Assembly (NCBI GenBank): GCA_036172665.1
Contig: CM069873.1
Span: forward strand, 43,246,001 to 43,310,000
From: Prosopocoilus inquinatus
Lineage: Eukaryota; Arthropoda; Insecta; Coleoptera; Lucanidae
Reading direction: 5' to 3'
DNA: 64,000 bases
The position numbers and the translations under genes are program-made. This document shows, piece by piece, positions 38,746 through 51,100 of this stretch (its first letter is position 1; each line of letters begins with the position of its first letter). Below the pieces are notes generated by a model. It was given only the letters and a program-made list of their open reading frames with translations. It searched no databases and was not told the origin of the DNA.

Positions 38746-39341
38746 CATCACAGGAACAACGCTAATACGTGTTGTTTCATTTAAAACTATTTCCAGCTTC
38801 AGCTGCGTCCGAGAACTACGTATCTCACATCAAAGTTACTGGAGTCCATCGAAACGCCAAATAACATGATAGATGAGTAAGGATCGATTAGATACATCAC
38901 AGGAACAACGCTAATACGTGTTGCTTCGTTTAAAACTATTTCCAGCTCCTGCTGCGCCCAAAAACTTCGTATCTCACATCAGAGTTACTAGAGTCCATCG
39001 AAACGTCAAATAACATGATCGATAAGTAAGGATCGATTAGATACATCACAGGAACAACGCTAATGCGTGTTGTTTCGTTTAAAACTATTTCCAGCTTCTG
39101 CTGCGTCCGAGAACTTCGTATCTCACATCAGAGTTACTAGAGTCCATCGAAACGTCAAATATCATGATAGATGAGTAAGGATCGATTAGATACATCACAG
39201 GAACAACGCTAATGCGTGTTGTTTCGTTTAAAACTATTTCCAGCTTCTGCTGCGTCCGAAAATTTCGTATGTCACATCAGAGTTACTGGAGTCCATCGAA
39301 ACGTCAAATATCATGATAGATGAGTAAGGATCGATTAGATA

Positions 39342-41576
39342 CATCACAGGAACAACGCTAATGCGTGTTGTTTCGTTTAAAACTATTTCCAGCTTCTGCT
39401 GCGTCCGAAAATTTCGTATGTCACATCAGAGTTACTGGAGTCCATCGAAACGCCAAATAACATGATAGATGAGTAAGGATAGATTAGACACATCACAGGA
39501 ACAACGTTAATGCGTGTTGTTTCGTTTAAAACTATTTCCAGCTTCTGCTGCGTCCGAAAATTTCGTATCTCACATTAGAGTTACTGGAGTCCATCGAAAC
39601 GTCAAATAACATGATAGATGAGTAAGGATCGATTAGATACATCACAGGAACAACGCTAATGCGTGTTGTTTCGTTTAAAACTATTTCCAGCTTCTGCTGC
39701 GTCCGAAAATTTCGTATCTCACATTAGAGTTACTGGAGTCCATCGAAACGTCAAATAACATAGTAGCTAAGTAAGGATCGATTAGATACATCACAGGAAC
39801 AACGCTAATACGTGTTGTTTCGTTCAAAACTATTTCCAGCTTCTGCTGCGTCCGAAAACTTTGTATCTCACATCAGAGTTACTGGAGTCCATCGAAACGC
39901 CAAATAACATGATAGATGAGTAAGGATCGATTAGATACATCACAGGAACAACGCTAATGCGTGTTGTTTCGTTTAAAACTATCTCCAGCTTCTGCTGCGT
40001 CCGAAAACTTTGTATCTCACATCAGAGTTACTGGAGTCCATCCAAACGTCAAATAACATGATAGATGAGTAAGGATCGATTAGATACATCACAGCAACAA
40101 CGCTAATACGTGTTGTTTCGTTCAAAACTATTTCCAGCTTCTGCTGCGTCCGAGAACTTTGTATCTCACATCAGAGTTACTGGAGTCCATCCAAACGTAA
40201 AATAGCATGATAGATGAGTAAGGATCGATTAGATACATCACAGGAACAACGCTAATGCGTGTTGTTTCGTTTAAAACTATTTCCAGCTTCTGCTGCGTCC
40301 GAAAATTTCGTATCTCACATTAGAGTTACTGGAGTCCATCGAAACGTCAAATAACATGATAGATGAGTAAGGATCGATTAGATACATCACAGGAACAACG
40401 CTAATGCGTGTTGTTTCGTTTCAAACTATTTCCAGCTTCTGCTGCGTCCGAAAATTTCGTATCTCACATTAGAGTTACTGGATTCCATCGAAACGTGAAA
40501 TAGCATAGTAGCTAAGTAAGGATCGATTAGATACATCACAGGAACAACGCTAATGCGTGTTGTTTCGTTTAAAAGTATTTCCAGCTTCTGCTGCGTCCGA
40601 GAACTTTGTATCTCACATCAGAGTTACTGGAGTCCATTCAAACGTCAAATAACATGATAGATGAGTAAGGATCGATTAAATACATCACAGGAACAACGCT
40701 AATGCGTGTTGTTTCGTTTAAAACTATTTCTAGCTTCAGCTGCGTCCGAGAACTTTGTGTCTCACATCAGAGTTACTGGAGCCCATCGAAACGCCAAATA
40801 ACATGATAGATGAGTAAGGATCGATTAGATACATCACAGGAACAACGCTAATACGTGTTGTTTCGTTTAAAACTATTTCCAGCTCCTGCTGCGTCCAAAA
40901 ACTTCGTATATCACATCAGAGTTACTAGAGTCCATCGAAACGTCAAATAACATGATAGATGAGTAAGGATCCATTAGATACATCACAGGAACAACGCTAA
41001 TGCGTGTTGTTTCATTTAAAACTATTTCCAGCTTCTGCTGCGTCCGAAAACTTTGTACCTCACATCAGAGTTACTGGAGTCCATCCAAACGTCAAATAAC
41101 ATGATAGATGAGTAAGGATCGATTAAATATATCACAGGAACAACGCTAGTACGTGTTGTTTCATTTAAAACTATTTCCAGCTTCAGCTGCGTCCGAGAAC
41201 TTCGTATCTCACATCAAAGTTTCTGGAGTCCATCGAAACGCCAAATAACATGATAGATGAGTAAGGATCGATTAGATACATCACAGGAACAACGCTAATG
41301 CGTGTTGTTTCGTTTAAAACTATTTCCAGCTTCTGCTGCGTCCGAAAATTTCGTATCTCACATTAGAGTTACTGGAGTCCATCGAAACGTGAAATAACAT
41401 AGTAGCTAAGTAAGGATCGATTAGATACATCACAGGAACAACGCTAATACGTGTTGTTTCGTTCAAAACTATTTCCAGCTTCTGTTGCGTCCGAGAACTT
41501 TGTATCTCACATTAGAGTTACTGGAGTCCATCGAAACGTCAAATAACATGATAGATGAGTAAGGATCGATTAGATA
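39342..41576 (+). repeat. 15-monomer higher-order unit of set B, copy 1 (2,235 bp)
   Basis: Shared with copy 2: AGATTAGACA at 39481 and 41716, ACGTTAATG, CTATCTCC, CACAGCAACAACG, GTAAAATAGCATG, TTTCAAAC with GGATTCC, TTAAAAGTATTT, TTTCTAGCTTC, TTAAATATATC and CTGTTGCG. I saw no substitution between the copies. The unit length equals that at 18283-22752, but the order of monomers differs, so it is a separate duplication. Confidence 0.91.
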
Positions 41577-43811
41577 CATCACAGGAACAACGCTAATGCG
41601 TGTTGTTTCGTTTAAAACTATTTCCAGCTTCTGCTGCGTCCGAAAATTTCGTATGTCACATCAGAGTTACTGGAGTCCATCGAAACGCCAAATAACATGA
41701 TAGATGAGTAAGGATAGATTAGACACATCACAGGAACAACGTTAATGCGTGTTGTTTCGTTTAAAACTATTTCCAGCTTCTGCTGCGTCCGAAAATTTCG
41801 TATCTCACATTAGAGTTACTGGAGTCCATCGAAACGTCAAATAACATGATAGATGAGTAAGGATCGATTAGATACATCACAGGAACAACGCTAATGCGTG
41901 TTGTTTCGTTTAAAACTATTTCCAGCTTCTGCTGCGTCCGAAAATTTCGTATCTCACATTAGAGTTACTGGAGTCCATCGAAACGTCAAATAACATAGTA
42001 GCTAAGTAAGGATCGATTAGATACATCACAGGAACAACGCTAATACGTGTTGTTTCGTTCAAAACTATTTCCAGCTTCTGCTGCGTCCGAAAACTTTGTA
42101 TCTCACATCAGAGTTACTGGAGTCCATCGAAACGCCAAATAACATGATAGATGAGTAAGGATCGATTAGATACATCACAGGAACAACGCTAATGCGTGTT
42201 GTTTCGTTTAAAACTATCTCCAGCTTCTGCTGCGTCCGAAAACTTTGTATCTCACATCAGAGTTACTGGAGTCCATCCAAACGTCAAATAACATGATAGA
42301 TGAGTAAGGATCGATTAGATACATCACAGCAACAACGCTAATACGTGTTGTTTCGTTCAAAACTATTTCCAGCTTCTGCTGCGTCCGAGAACTTTGTATC
42401 TCACATCAGAGTTACTGGAGTCCATCCAAACGTAAAATAGCATGATAGATGAGTAAGGATCGATTAGATACATCACAGGAACAACGCTAATGCGTGTTGT
42501 TTCGTTTAAAACTATTTCCAGCTTCTGCTGCGTCCGAAAATTTCGTATCTCACATTAGAGTTACTGGAGTCCATCGAAACGTCAAATAACATGATAGATG
42601 AGTAAGGATCGATTAGATACATCACAGGAACAACGCTAATGCGTGTTGTTTCGTTTCAAACTATTTCCAGCTTCTGCTGCGTCCGAAAATTTCGTATCTC
42701 ACATTAGAGTTACTGGATTCCATCGAAACGTGAAATAGCATAGTAGCTAAGTAAGGATCGATTAGATACATCACAGGAACAACGCTAATGCGTGTTGTTT
42801 CGTTTAAAAGTATTTCCAGCTTCTGCTGCGTCCGAGAACTTTGTATCTCACATCAGAGTTACTGGAGTCCATTCAAACGTCAAATAACATGATAGATGAG
42901 TAAGGATCGATTAAATACATCACAGGAACAACGCTAATGCGTGTTGTTTCGTTTAAAACTATTTCTAGCTTCAGCTGCGTCCGAGAACTTTGTGTCTCAC
43001 ATCAGAGTTACTGGAGCCCATCGAAACGCCAAATAACATGATAGATGAGTAAGGATCGATTAGATACATCACAGGAACAACGCTAATACGTGTTGTTTCG
43101 TTTAAAACTATTTCCAGCTCCTGCTGCGTCCAAAAACTTCGTATATCACATCAGAGTTACTAGAGTCCATCGAAACGTCAAATAACATGATAGATGAGTA
43201 AGGATCCATTAGATACATCACAGGAACAACGCTAATGCGTGTTGTTTCATTTAAAACTATTTCCAGCTTCTGCTGCGTCCGAAAACTTTGTACCTCACAT
43301 CAGAGTTACTGGAGTCCATCCAAACGTCAAATAACATGATAGATGAGTAAGGATCGATTAAATATATCACAGGAACAACGCTAGTACGTGTTGTTTCATT
43401 TAAAACTATTTCCAGCTTCAGCTGCGTCCGAGAACTTCGTATCTCACATCAAAGTTTCTGGAGTCCATCGAAACGCCAAATAACATGATAGATGAGTAAG
43501 GATCGATTAGATACATCACAGGAACAACGCTAATGCGTGTTGTTTCGTTTAAAACTATTTCCAGCTTCTGCTGCGTCCGAAAATTTCGTATCTCACATTA
43601 GAGTTACTGGAGTCCATCGAAACGTGAAATAACATAGTAGCTAAGTAAGGATCGATTAGATACATCACAGGAACAACGCTAATACGTGTTGTTTCGTTCA
43701 AAACTATTTCCAGCTTCTGTTGCGTCCGAGAACTTTGTATCTCACATTAGAGTTACTGGAGTCCATCGAAACGTCAAATAACATGATAGATGAGTAAGGA
43801 TCGATTAGATA
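41577..43811 (+). repeat. 15-monomer higher-order unit of set B, copy 2 (2,235 bp)
   Basis: Direct tandem copy of 39342-41576, matching up to about 43846, where GTTCAAAAC replaces GTTTAAAAC. Confidence 0.91.
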
Positions 43812-44556
43812 CATCACAGGAACAACGCTAATGCGTGTTGTTTCGTTCAAAACTATTTCCAGCTTCTGCTGCGCCCGAAAATTTCGTATCTCACATCAGA
43901 GTTACTGGAGTCCATCCAAACGTCAAATAACATGATAGATGAGTAAGGATCGATTAGATACATCACAGGAACAACGCTAATACGTGTTGTTTCGTTCAAA
44001 ACTATTTCCAGCTTCTGCTGCGTCCGAGAACATTGTATCTCACATCAGAGTTACTGGAGTCCATCCAAACGTCAAATAACATGATAGATGAGTAAGGATC
44101 GATTAGATACATCACAGGAACAACGTTAATACGTGTTATTTCATTTAAAACTATTTCCAGCTTCAGCTGCCTCCGAGAACTTCGTATCTCACATAAAAGT
44201 TTCTGGAGTCCATCGAAACGCCAAATAACATGATAGATGAGTAAGGATCGATTAGATACATCACAGGAACAACGCTAATGCGTGTTGTTTAGTTTAAAAC
44301 TATTTCCAGCTCCTGCTGCGTCCAAAAACTTCGTATATCACATCAGAGTTACTAGAGTCCATCGAAACGTCAAATAACATGATAGATGAGTAAGGATCCA
44401 TTAGATACATCACAGGAACAACGCTAATGCGTGTTGTTTCATTTAAAACTATTTCCAGCTTCTGCTGCGTCCGAAATCTTTGTACCTCACATCAGAGTTA
44501 CTGGAGTCCATCCAAACGTCAAATAACATGATAGATGAGTAAGGATCGATTAGATA
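43365..44556 (+). repeat. 8-monomer higher-order unit, copy 1 (1,192 bp)
   Basis: From the CTAGTACG / GTTTCTGG monomer through GTAGCTAAG, CTGTTGCG, GCGCCCG, GAACATTG, GCCTCC with CACATAAAAG, TGTTTAGTTTAAAAC and TACCTC monomers. The rare TTTAGTTTAAAAC variant is at 44291 and again at 45483. The match starts just after the TTAAATATATC / TTAGATATATC difference near 43361. Confidence 0.9.
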
Positions 44557-45748
44557 TATCACAGGAACAACGCTAGTACGTGTTGTTTCATTTAAAACTA
44601 TTTCCAGCTTCAGCTGCGTCCGAGAACTTCGTATCTCACATCAAAGTTTCTGGAGTCCATCGAAACGCCAAATAACATGATAGATGAGTAAGGATCGATT
44701 AGATACATCACAGGAACAACGCTAATGCGTGTTGTTTCGTTTAAAACTATTTCCAGCTTCTGCTGCGTCCGAAAATTTCGTATCTCACATTAGAGTTACT
44801 GGAGTCCATCGAAACGTGAAATAACATAGTAGCTAAGTAAGGATCGATTAGATACATCACAGGAACAACGCTAATACGTGTTGTTTCGTTCAAAACTATT
44901 TCCAGCTTCTGTTGCGTCCGAGAACTTTGTATCTCACATTAGAGTTACTGGAGTCCATCGAAACGTCAAATAACATGATAGATGAGTAAGGATCGATTAG
45001 ATACATCACAGGAACAACGCTAATGCGTGTTGTTTCGTTCAAAACTATTTCCAGCTTCTGCTGCGCCCGAAAATTTCGTATCTCACATCAGAGTTACTGG
45101 AGTCCATCCAAACGTCAAATAACATGATAGATGAGTAAGGATCGATTAGATACATCACAGGAACAACGCTAATACGTGTTGTTTCGTTCAAAACTATTTC
45201 CAGCTTCTGCTGCGTCCGAGAACATTGTATCTCACATCAGAGTTACTGGAGTCCATCCAAACGTCAAATAACATGATAGATGAGTAAGGATCGATTAGAT
45301 ACATCACAGGAACAACGTTAATACGTGTTATTTCATTTAAAACTATTTCCAGCTTCAGCTGCCTCCGAGAACTTCGTATCTCACATAAAAGTTTCTGGAG
45401 TCCATCGAAACGCCAAATAACATGATAGATGAGTAAGGATCGATTAGATACATCACAGGAACAACGCTAATGCGTGTTGTTTAGTTTAAAACTATTTCCA
45501 GCTCCTGCTGCGTCCAAAAACTTCGTATATCACATCAGAGTTACTAGAGTCCATCGAAACGTCAAATAACATGATAGATGAGTAAGGATCCATTAGATAC
45601 ATCACAGGAACAACGCTAATGCGTGTTGTTTCATTTAAAACTATTTCCAGCTTCTGCTGCGTCCGAAATCTTTGTACCTCACATCAGAGTTACTGGAGTC
45701 CATCCAAACGTCAAATAACATGATAGATGAGTAAGGATCGATTAGATA
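44557..45748 (+). repeat. 8-monomer higher-order unit, copy 2 (1,192 bp)
   Basis: Direct tandem copy of 43365-44556. The identity continues into a third, partial round up to about 46055, where the array jumps to another monomer type at the 2-bp insertion. Confidence 0.9.
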
Positions 45749-46046
45749 TATCACAGGAACAACGCTAGTACGTGTTGTTTCATTTAAAACTATTTCCAGC
45801 TTCAGCTGCGTCCGAGAACTTCGTATCTCACATCAAAGTTTCTGGAGTCCATCGAAACGCCAAATAACATGATAGATGAGTAAGGATCGATTAGATACAT
45901 CACAGGAACAACGCTAATGCGTGTTGTTTCGTTTAAAACTATTTCCAGCTTCTGCTGCGTCCGAAAATTTCGTATCTCACATTAGAGTTACTGGAGTCCA
46001 TCGAAACGTGAAATAACATAGTAGCTAAGTAAGGATCGATTAGATA

Positions 46047-46197
46047 CATCACAGGAGAACAACGCTAATGCGTGTTGTTTCGTTTAAAACTATTTCCAGC
46101 TCCTGCTGCGTCCAAAAACTTCGTATATCACATCAGAGTTACTAGAGTCCATCGAAACGTCAAATAACATGATAGATGAGTAAGGATCCATTAGATA
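46047..46197 (+). repeat. 151-base monomer with 2-bp insertion at a block junction
   Basis: The start reads CATCACAGGAGAACAACG instead of CATCACAGGAACAACG, an added GA at about 46056-46057. Upstream, the array follows the 8-monomer unit, which predicts a TACG / GTTCAAAAC / AACTTTG monomer next. Downstream is a TGCG / TCCTGC / GTCCAAAAACT monomer. The insertion therefore sits exactly where two blocks are joined and looks like a slightly misaligned exchange or end joining. Confidence 0.9.
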
Positions 46198-48134
46198 CAT
46201 CACAGGAACAACGCTAATGCGTGTTGTTTCATTTAAAACTATTTCCAGCTTCTGCTGCGTCCGAAATCTTTGTACCTCACATCAGAGTTACTGGAGTCCA
46301 TCCAAACGTCAAATAACATGATAGATGAGTAAGGATCGATTAGATATATCACAGGAACAACGCTAGTACGTGTTGTTTCATTTAAAACTATTTCCAGCTT
46401 CAGCTGCGTCCGAGAACTTCGTATCTCACATCAAAGTTTCTGGAGTCCATCGAAACGCCAAATAACATGATAGATGAGTAAGGATCGATTAGATACATCA
46501 CAGGAACAACGCTAATGCGTGTTGTTTCGTTTAAAACTATTTCCAGCTTCTGCTGCGTCCGAAAATTTCGTATCTCACATCAGAGTTACTGGAGTCCATC
46601 GAAACGTCAAATAACATGATAGATGAGTAAGGATCGATTAGATACATCACAGGAACAACGCTAATGCGTGTTGTTTCATTTAAAACTATTTCCAGCTTCA
46701 GCTGCGTCCGAGAACTTCGTATCTCACTTCAGAGTTACTGGAGCCCATCCAAACGTCAAATAACATGATAGATGAGTAAGGATCGATTACATTCATCACA
46801 GTAACAACGCTAATACGTGTTGTTTCGTTTAAAGCTATTTCCAGGTTCTGCTGCGTCCGAAAACGTCGTATCTCACATCAGAGTTACTGGAGTCCATCGA
46901 AACGTCAAATAACATGATAGATAAGTTAGGATCGATTAGATACATCACAGGAACAACGCTAATACGTGTTGTTTCGTTTAAAATTATTTCCAGCTTCTGC
47001 TGCGTCCGAAAATTTCGTATCTAACATCAAAGATACTGGAGTCCATCGAAACGCCAAATAACATGATAGATGAGTAAGGATCGATTAGATACATCACAGG
47101 AACAACGCTAATGCGTGTTGTTTCGTTTAAAACTATTTCCAGCTTCTGCTGCGTCCGAAAATTTCGTATCTCACATTAGAGTTACTGGAGTCCATCGAAA
47201 CGTCAAATAACATGATAGATGAGTAAGGATCGATTAGATACATCACAGGAACAACGCTAATGCGTGTTGTTTCGTTTAAAACTATTTCCAGCTTCTGCTG
47301 CGTCCGAAAATTTCGTATCTCACATTAGAGTTACTGGAGTCCTTCGAAACGTCAAATAACATGATAGATGAGTAAGGATCGATTAGATACATCACAGGAA
47401 CAACGCTAATACGTGTTGTTTCGTTTAAAACTATTTCCAGCTTCTGCTGCGTCCGAAAATTTCGTATCTCACATCAGAGTTACTGGAGTCCATCGAAACA
47501 TCAAATAACATAGTAGATAAGTAAGGATCGATTAGATACACCACAGGAACAACGCAAATACGTGTTGTTTCATTTAAAACTATTTCCAGCTTCAGCTGCG
47601 TCCGAGAACTTCGTATCTCACAACAAAGTTACTGGAGTTCATCGAAACGCCAAATAACATGATAGATGAGTAAGGATCGATTAGATACATCACAGGAACA
47701 ACGCTAATGCGTGTTGTTTCATTTAAAACTATTTCCAGCTTCAGCTGCGTCCGAGAACTTCGTATCTCACTTCAGAGTTACTGGAGCCCATCCAAACGTC
47801 AAATAACATGATAGATGAGTAAGGATCGATTACATTCATCAAAGGAACAACGCTAATACGTGTTGTTTCGTTTAAAGCTATTTCCAGCTTCTGCTGCGTC
47901 CGAAAACGTCGTATCTCACATCAGAGTTACTGGAGTCCATCGAAACGTCAAATAACATGATAGATAAGTAAGGATCGATTAGATACATCACAGGAACAAC
48001 GCTAATACGTGTTGTTTCGTTTAAAACTATTTCCAGCTTCTGCTGCGTCCGAAAATTTCGTATCTCACATCAGAGTTACTGGAGTCCATCGAAACGCCAA
48101 ATAACATGATAGATGAGTAAGGATCGATTAGATA
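46198..48134 (+). repeat. Junction region from set B back to set A
   Basis: Two set B monomers (TACCTC and GTTTCTGG types) are followed at 46496 by set A monomers. The run near 46645-47240 resembles about 24243-24838, and 47539-48134 resembles 36960-37554. Private changes: CCAGGTTCTG near 46841, AAGTTAGG near 46924, CCTTCGAAAC near 47341, GAAACATC near 47497 and ACCACAGG near 47539. These scattered changes suggest that no recent duplication of this part lies in the window. Satellite only. Confidence 0.78.
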
Positions 48135-51100
48135 CATCACAGGAACAACGCTAATGCGTTTTGTTTCGTTTAAAACTATTTCCAGCTTCTGCTGCGTCCG
48201 AAAATTTCGTATGTCACATCAGAGTTACTGGAGTCCATCGAAACGTAAAATAACATGATCGATAAGTAAGGATCGATTAGATACATCACAGGAACAACGC
48301 TAATACGTGTTGTTTCGTTTAAAACTATTTCCAGCTTCTGCTGCGTCCGAAAATTTCGTATCTCACATCAGAGTTACTGGAGTCCATCGAAACGCCAAAT
48401 AACATGATAGATGAGTAAGGATCGATTAGATACATCACAGGAACAACGCTGATGCGTGTTGTTTCGTTTAAAACTATTTCCAGCTTCTGCTGCGTCCGAA
48501 AATTTCGTATCTCACATTAGAGTTACTGGAGTCCATCGAAACGTCAAATAACATGATAGATGAGTAAGGATCGATTAGATACATCACAGGAACAACGCTA
48601 ATACGTGTTGTTTCATTTAAAACTATTTCCAGCTTCAGCTGCGTCCGAGAACTTCGTATCTCACATCAAAGTTACTGGAGTCCATCGAAACGCCAAATAA
48701 CATGATAGATGAGTAAGGATCGATTAGATACATCACAGGAACAACGCTAATACGTATTGCTTCGTTTAAAACTATTTCCAGCTCCTGCTGCGCCCAAAAA
48801 CTTCGTATCTCACATCAGAGTTACTAGAGTCCATCGAAACGTCAAATAACATGATCGATAAGTAAGGATCGATTAGATACATCACAGGAACAACGCTAAT
48901 GCGTGTTGTTTCGTTTAAAACTATTTCCAGCTTCTGCTGCGTCCGAGAACTTCGTATCTCATATCAGAGTTACTAGAGTCCATCGAAACGTCAAATATCA
49001 TGATAGATGAGTAAGGATCGATTAGATACATCACAGGAACAACGCTAATGCGTGTTGTTTCGTTTAAAACTATTTCCAGCTTCTGCTGCGTCCGAAAATT
49101 TCGTATGTCACATCAGAGTTACTGGAGTCCATCGAAACGTCAAATATCATGATAGATGAGTAAGGATCGATTAGATACATCACAGGAACAACGCTAATGC
49201 GTGTTGTTTCGTTTAAAACTATTTCCAGCTTCTGCTGCGTCCGAAAATTTCGTATGTCACATCAGAGTTACTGGAGTCCATCGAAACGCCAAATAACATG
49301 ATAGATGAGTAAGGATAGATTAGATACATCACAGGAACAACGCTAATGCGTGTTGTTTCGTTTAAAACTATTTCCAGCTTCTGCTGCGTCCGAAAATTTC
49401 GTATCTCACATTAGAGTTACTGGAGTCCATCGAAACGTCAAATAACATGATAGATGAGTAAGGATCGATTAGATACATCACAGGAACAACGCTAATGCGT
49501 GTTGTTTCGTTTAAAACTATTTCCAGCTTCTGCTGCGTCCGAAAATTTCGTATCTCACATTAGAGTTACTGGAGTCCATCGAAACGTCAAATAACATAGT
49601 AGCTAAGTAAGGATCGATTAGATACATCACAGGAACAACGCTAATACGTGTTGTTTCGTTCAAAACTATTTCCAGCTTCTGCTGCGTCCGAAAACTTTGT
49701 ATCTCACATCAGAGTTACTGGAGTCCATCGAAACGCCAAATAACATGATAGATGAGTAAGGATCGATTAGATACATCACAGGAACAACGCTAATGCGTGT
49801 TGTTTCGTTTAAAACTATCTCCAGCTTCTGCTGCGTCCGAAAACTTTGTATCTCACATCAGAGTTACTGGAGTCCATCCAAACGTCAAATAACATGATAG
49901 ATGAGTAAGGATCGATTAGATACATCACAGCAACAACGCTAATACGTGTTGTTTCGTTCAAAACTATTTCCAGCTTCTGCTGCGTCCGAGAACTTTGTAT
50001 CTCACATCAGAGTTACTGGAGTCCATCCAAACGTAAAATAGCATGATAGATGAGTAAGGATCGATTAGATACATCACAGGAACAACGCTAATGCGTGTTG
50101 TTTCGTTTAAAACTATTTCCAGCTTCTGCTGCGTCCGAAAATTTCGTATCTCACATTAGAGTTACTGGATTCCATCGAAACGTGAAATAGCATAGTAGCT
50201 AAGTAAGGATCGATTAGATACATCACAGGAACAACGCTAATGCGTGTTGTTTCGTTTAAAAGTATTTCCAGCTTCTGCTGCGTCCGAGAACTTTGTATCT
50301 CACATCAGAGTTACTGGAGTCCATTCAAACGTCAAATAACATGATAGATGAGTAAGGATCGATTAAATACATCACAGGAACAACGCTAATGCGTGTTGTT
50401 TCGTTTAAAACTATTTCTAGCTTCAGCTGCGTCCGAGAACTTTGTGTCTCACATCAGAGTTACTGGAGCCCATCGAAACGCCAAATAACATGATAGATGA
50501 GTAAGGATCGATTAGATACATCACAGGAACAACGCTAATACGTGTTGTTTCGTTTAAAACTATTTCCAGCTCCTGCTGCGTCCAAAAACTTCGTATATCA
50601 CATCAGAGTTACTAGAGTCCATCGAAACGTCAAATAACATGATAGATGAGTAAGGATCCATTAGATACATCACAGGAACAACGCTAATGCGTGTTGTTTC
50701 ATTTAAAACTATTTCCAACTTCAGCTGCGTCCGAGAACTTCGTATCTCACATCAAAGTTTCTGGAGTCCATCGAAACGCCAAATAACATGATAGATGAGT
50801 AAGGATCGATTAGATACATCACAGGAACAACGCTAATGCGTGTTGTTTCGTTTAAAACTATTTCCAGCTTCTGCTGCGTCCGAAAATTTCGTATCTCACA
50901 TTAGAGTTACTGGAGTCCATCGAAACGTGAAATAACATAGTAGCTAAGTAAGGATCGATTAGATACATCACAGGAACAACGCTAATACGTGTTGTTTCGT
51001 TCAAAACTATTTCCAGCTTCTGCTGCGTCCGAGAACTTTGTATCTCACATTAGAGTTACTGGAGTCCATCGAAACGTCAAATAACATGATAGATGAGTAA

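Larger units (their letters stand above)
39789..46495. repeat. Set B monomer domain 3
   Basis: The longest set B tract, about 6.7 kb, built of a 15-monomer and an 8-monomer tandem duplication. It has no cassette and no two-monomer marker; a few plain and GTATGTCAC set A monomers recur near 41.6-42.0 kb inside the second 15-monomer copy. Set A types resume at 46496. Confidence 0.82.
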
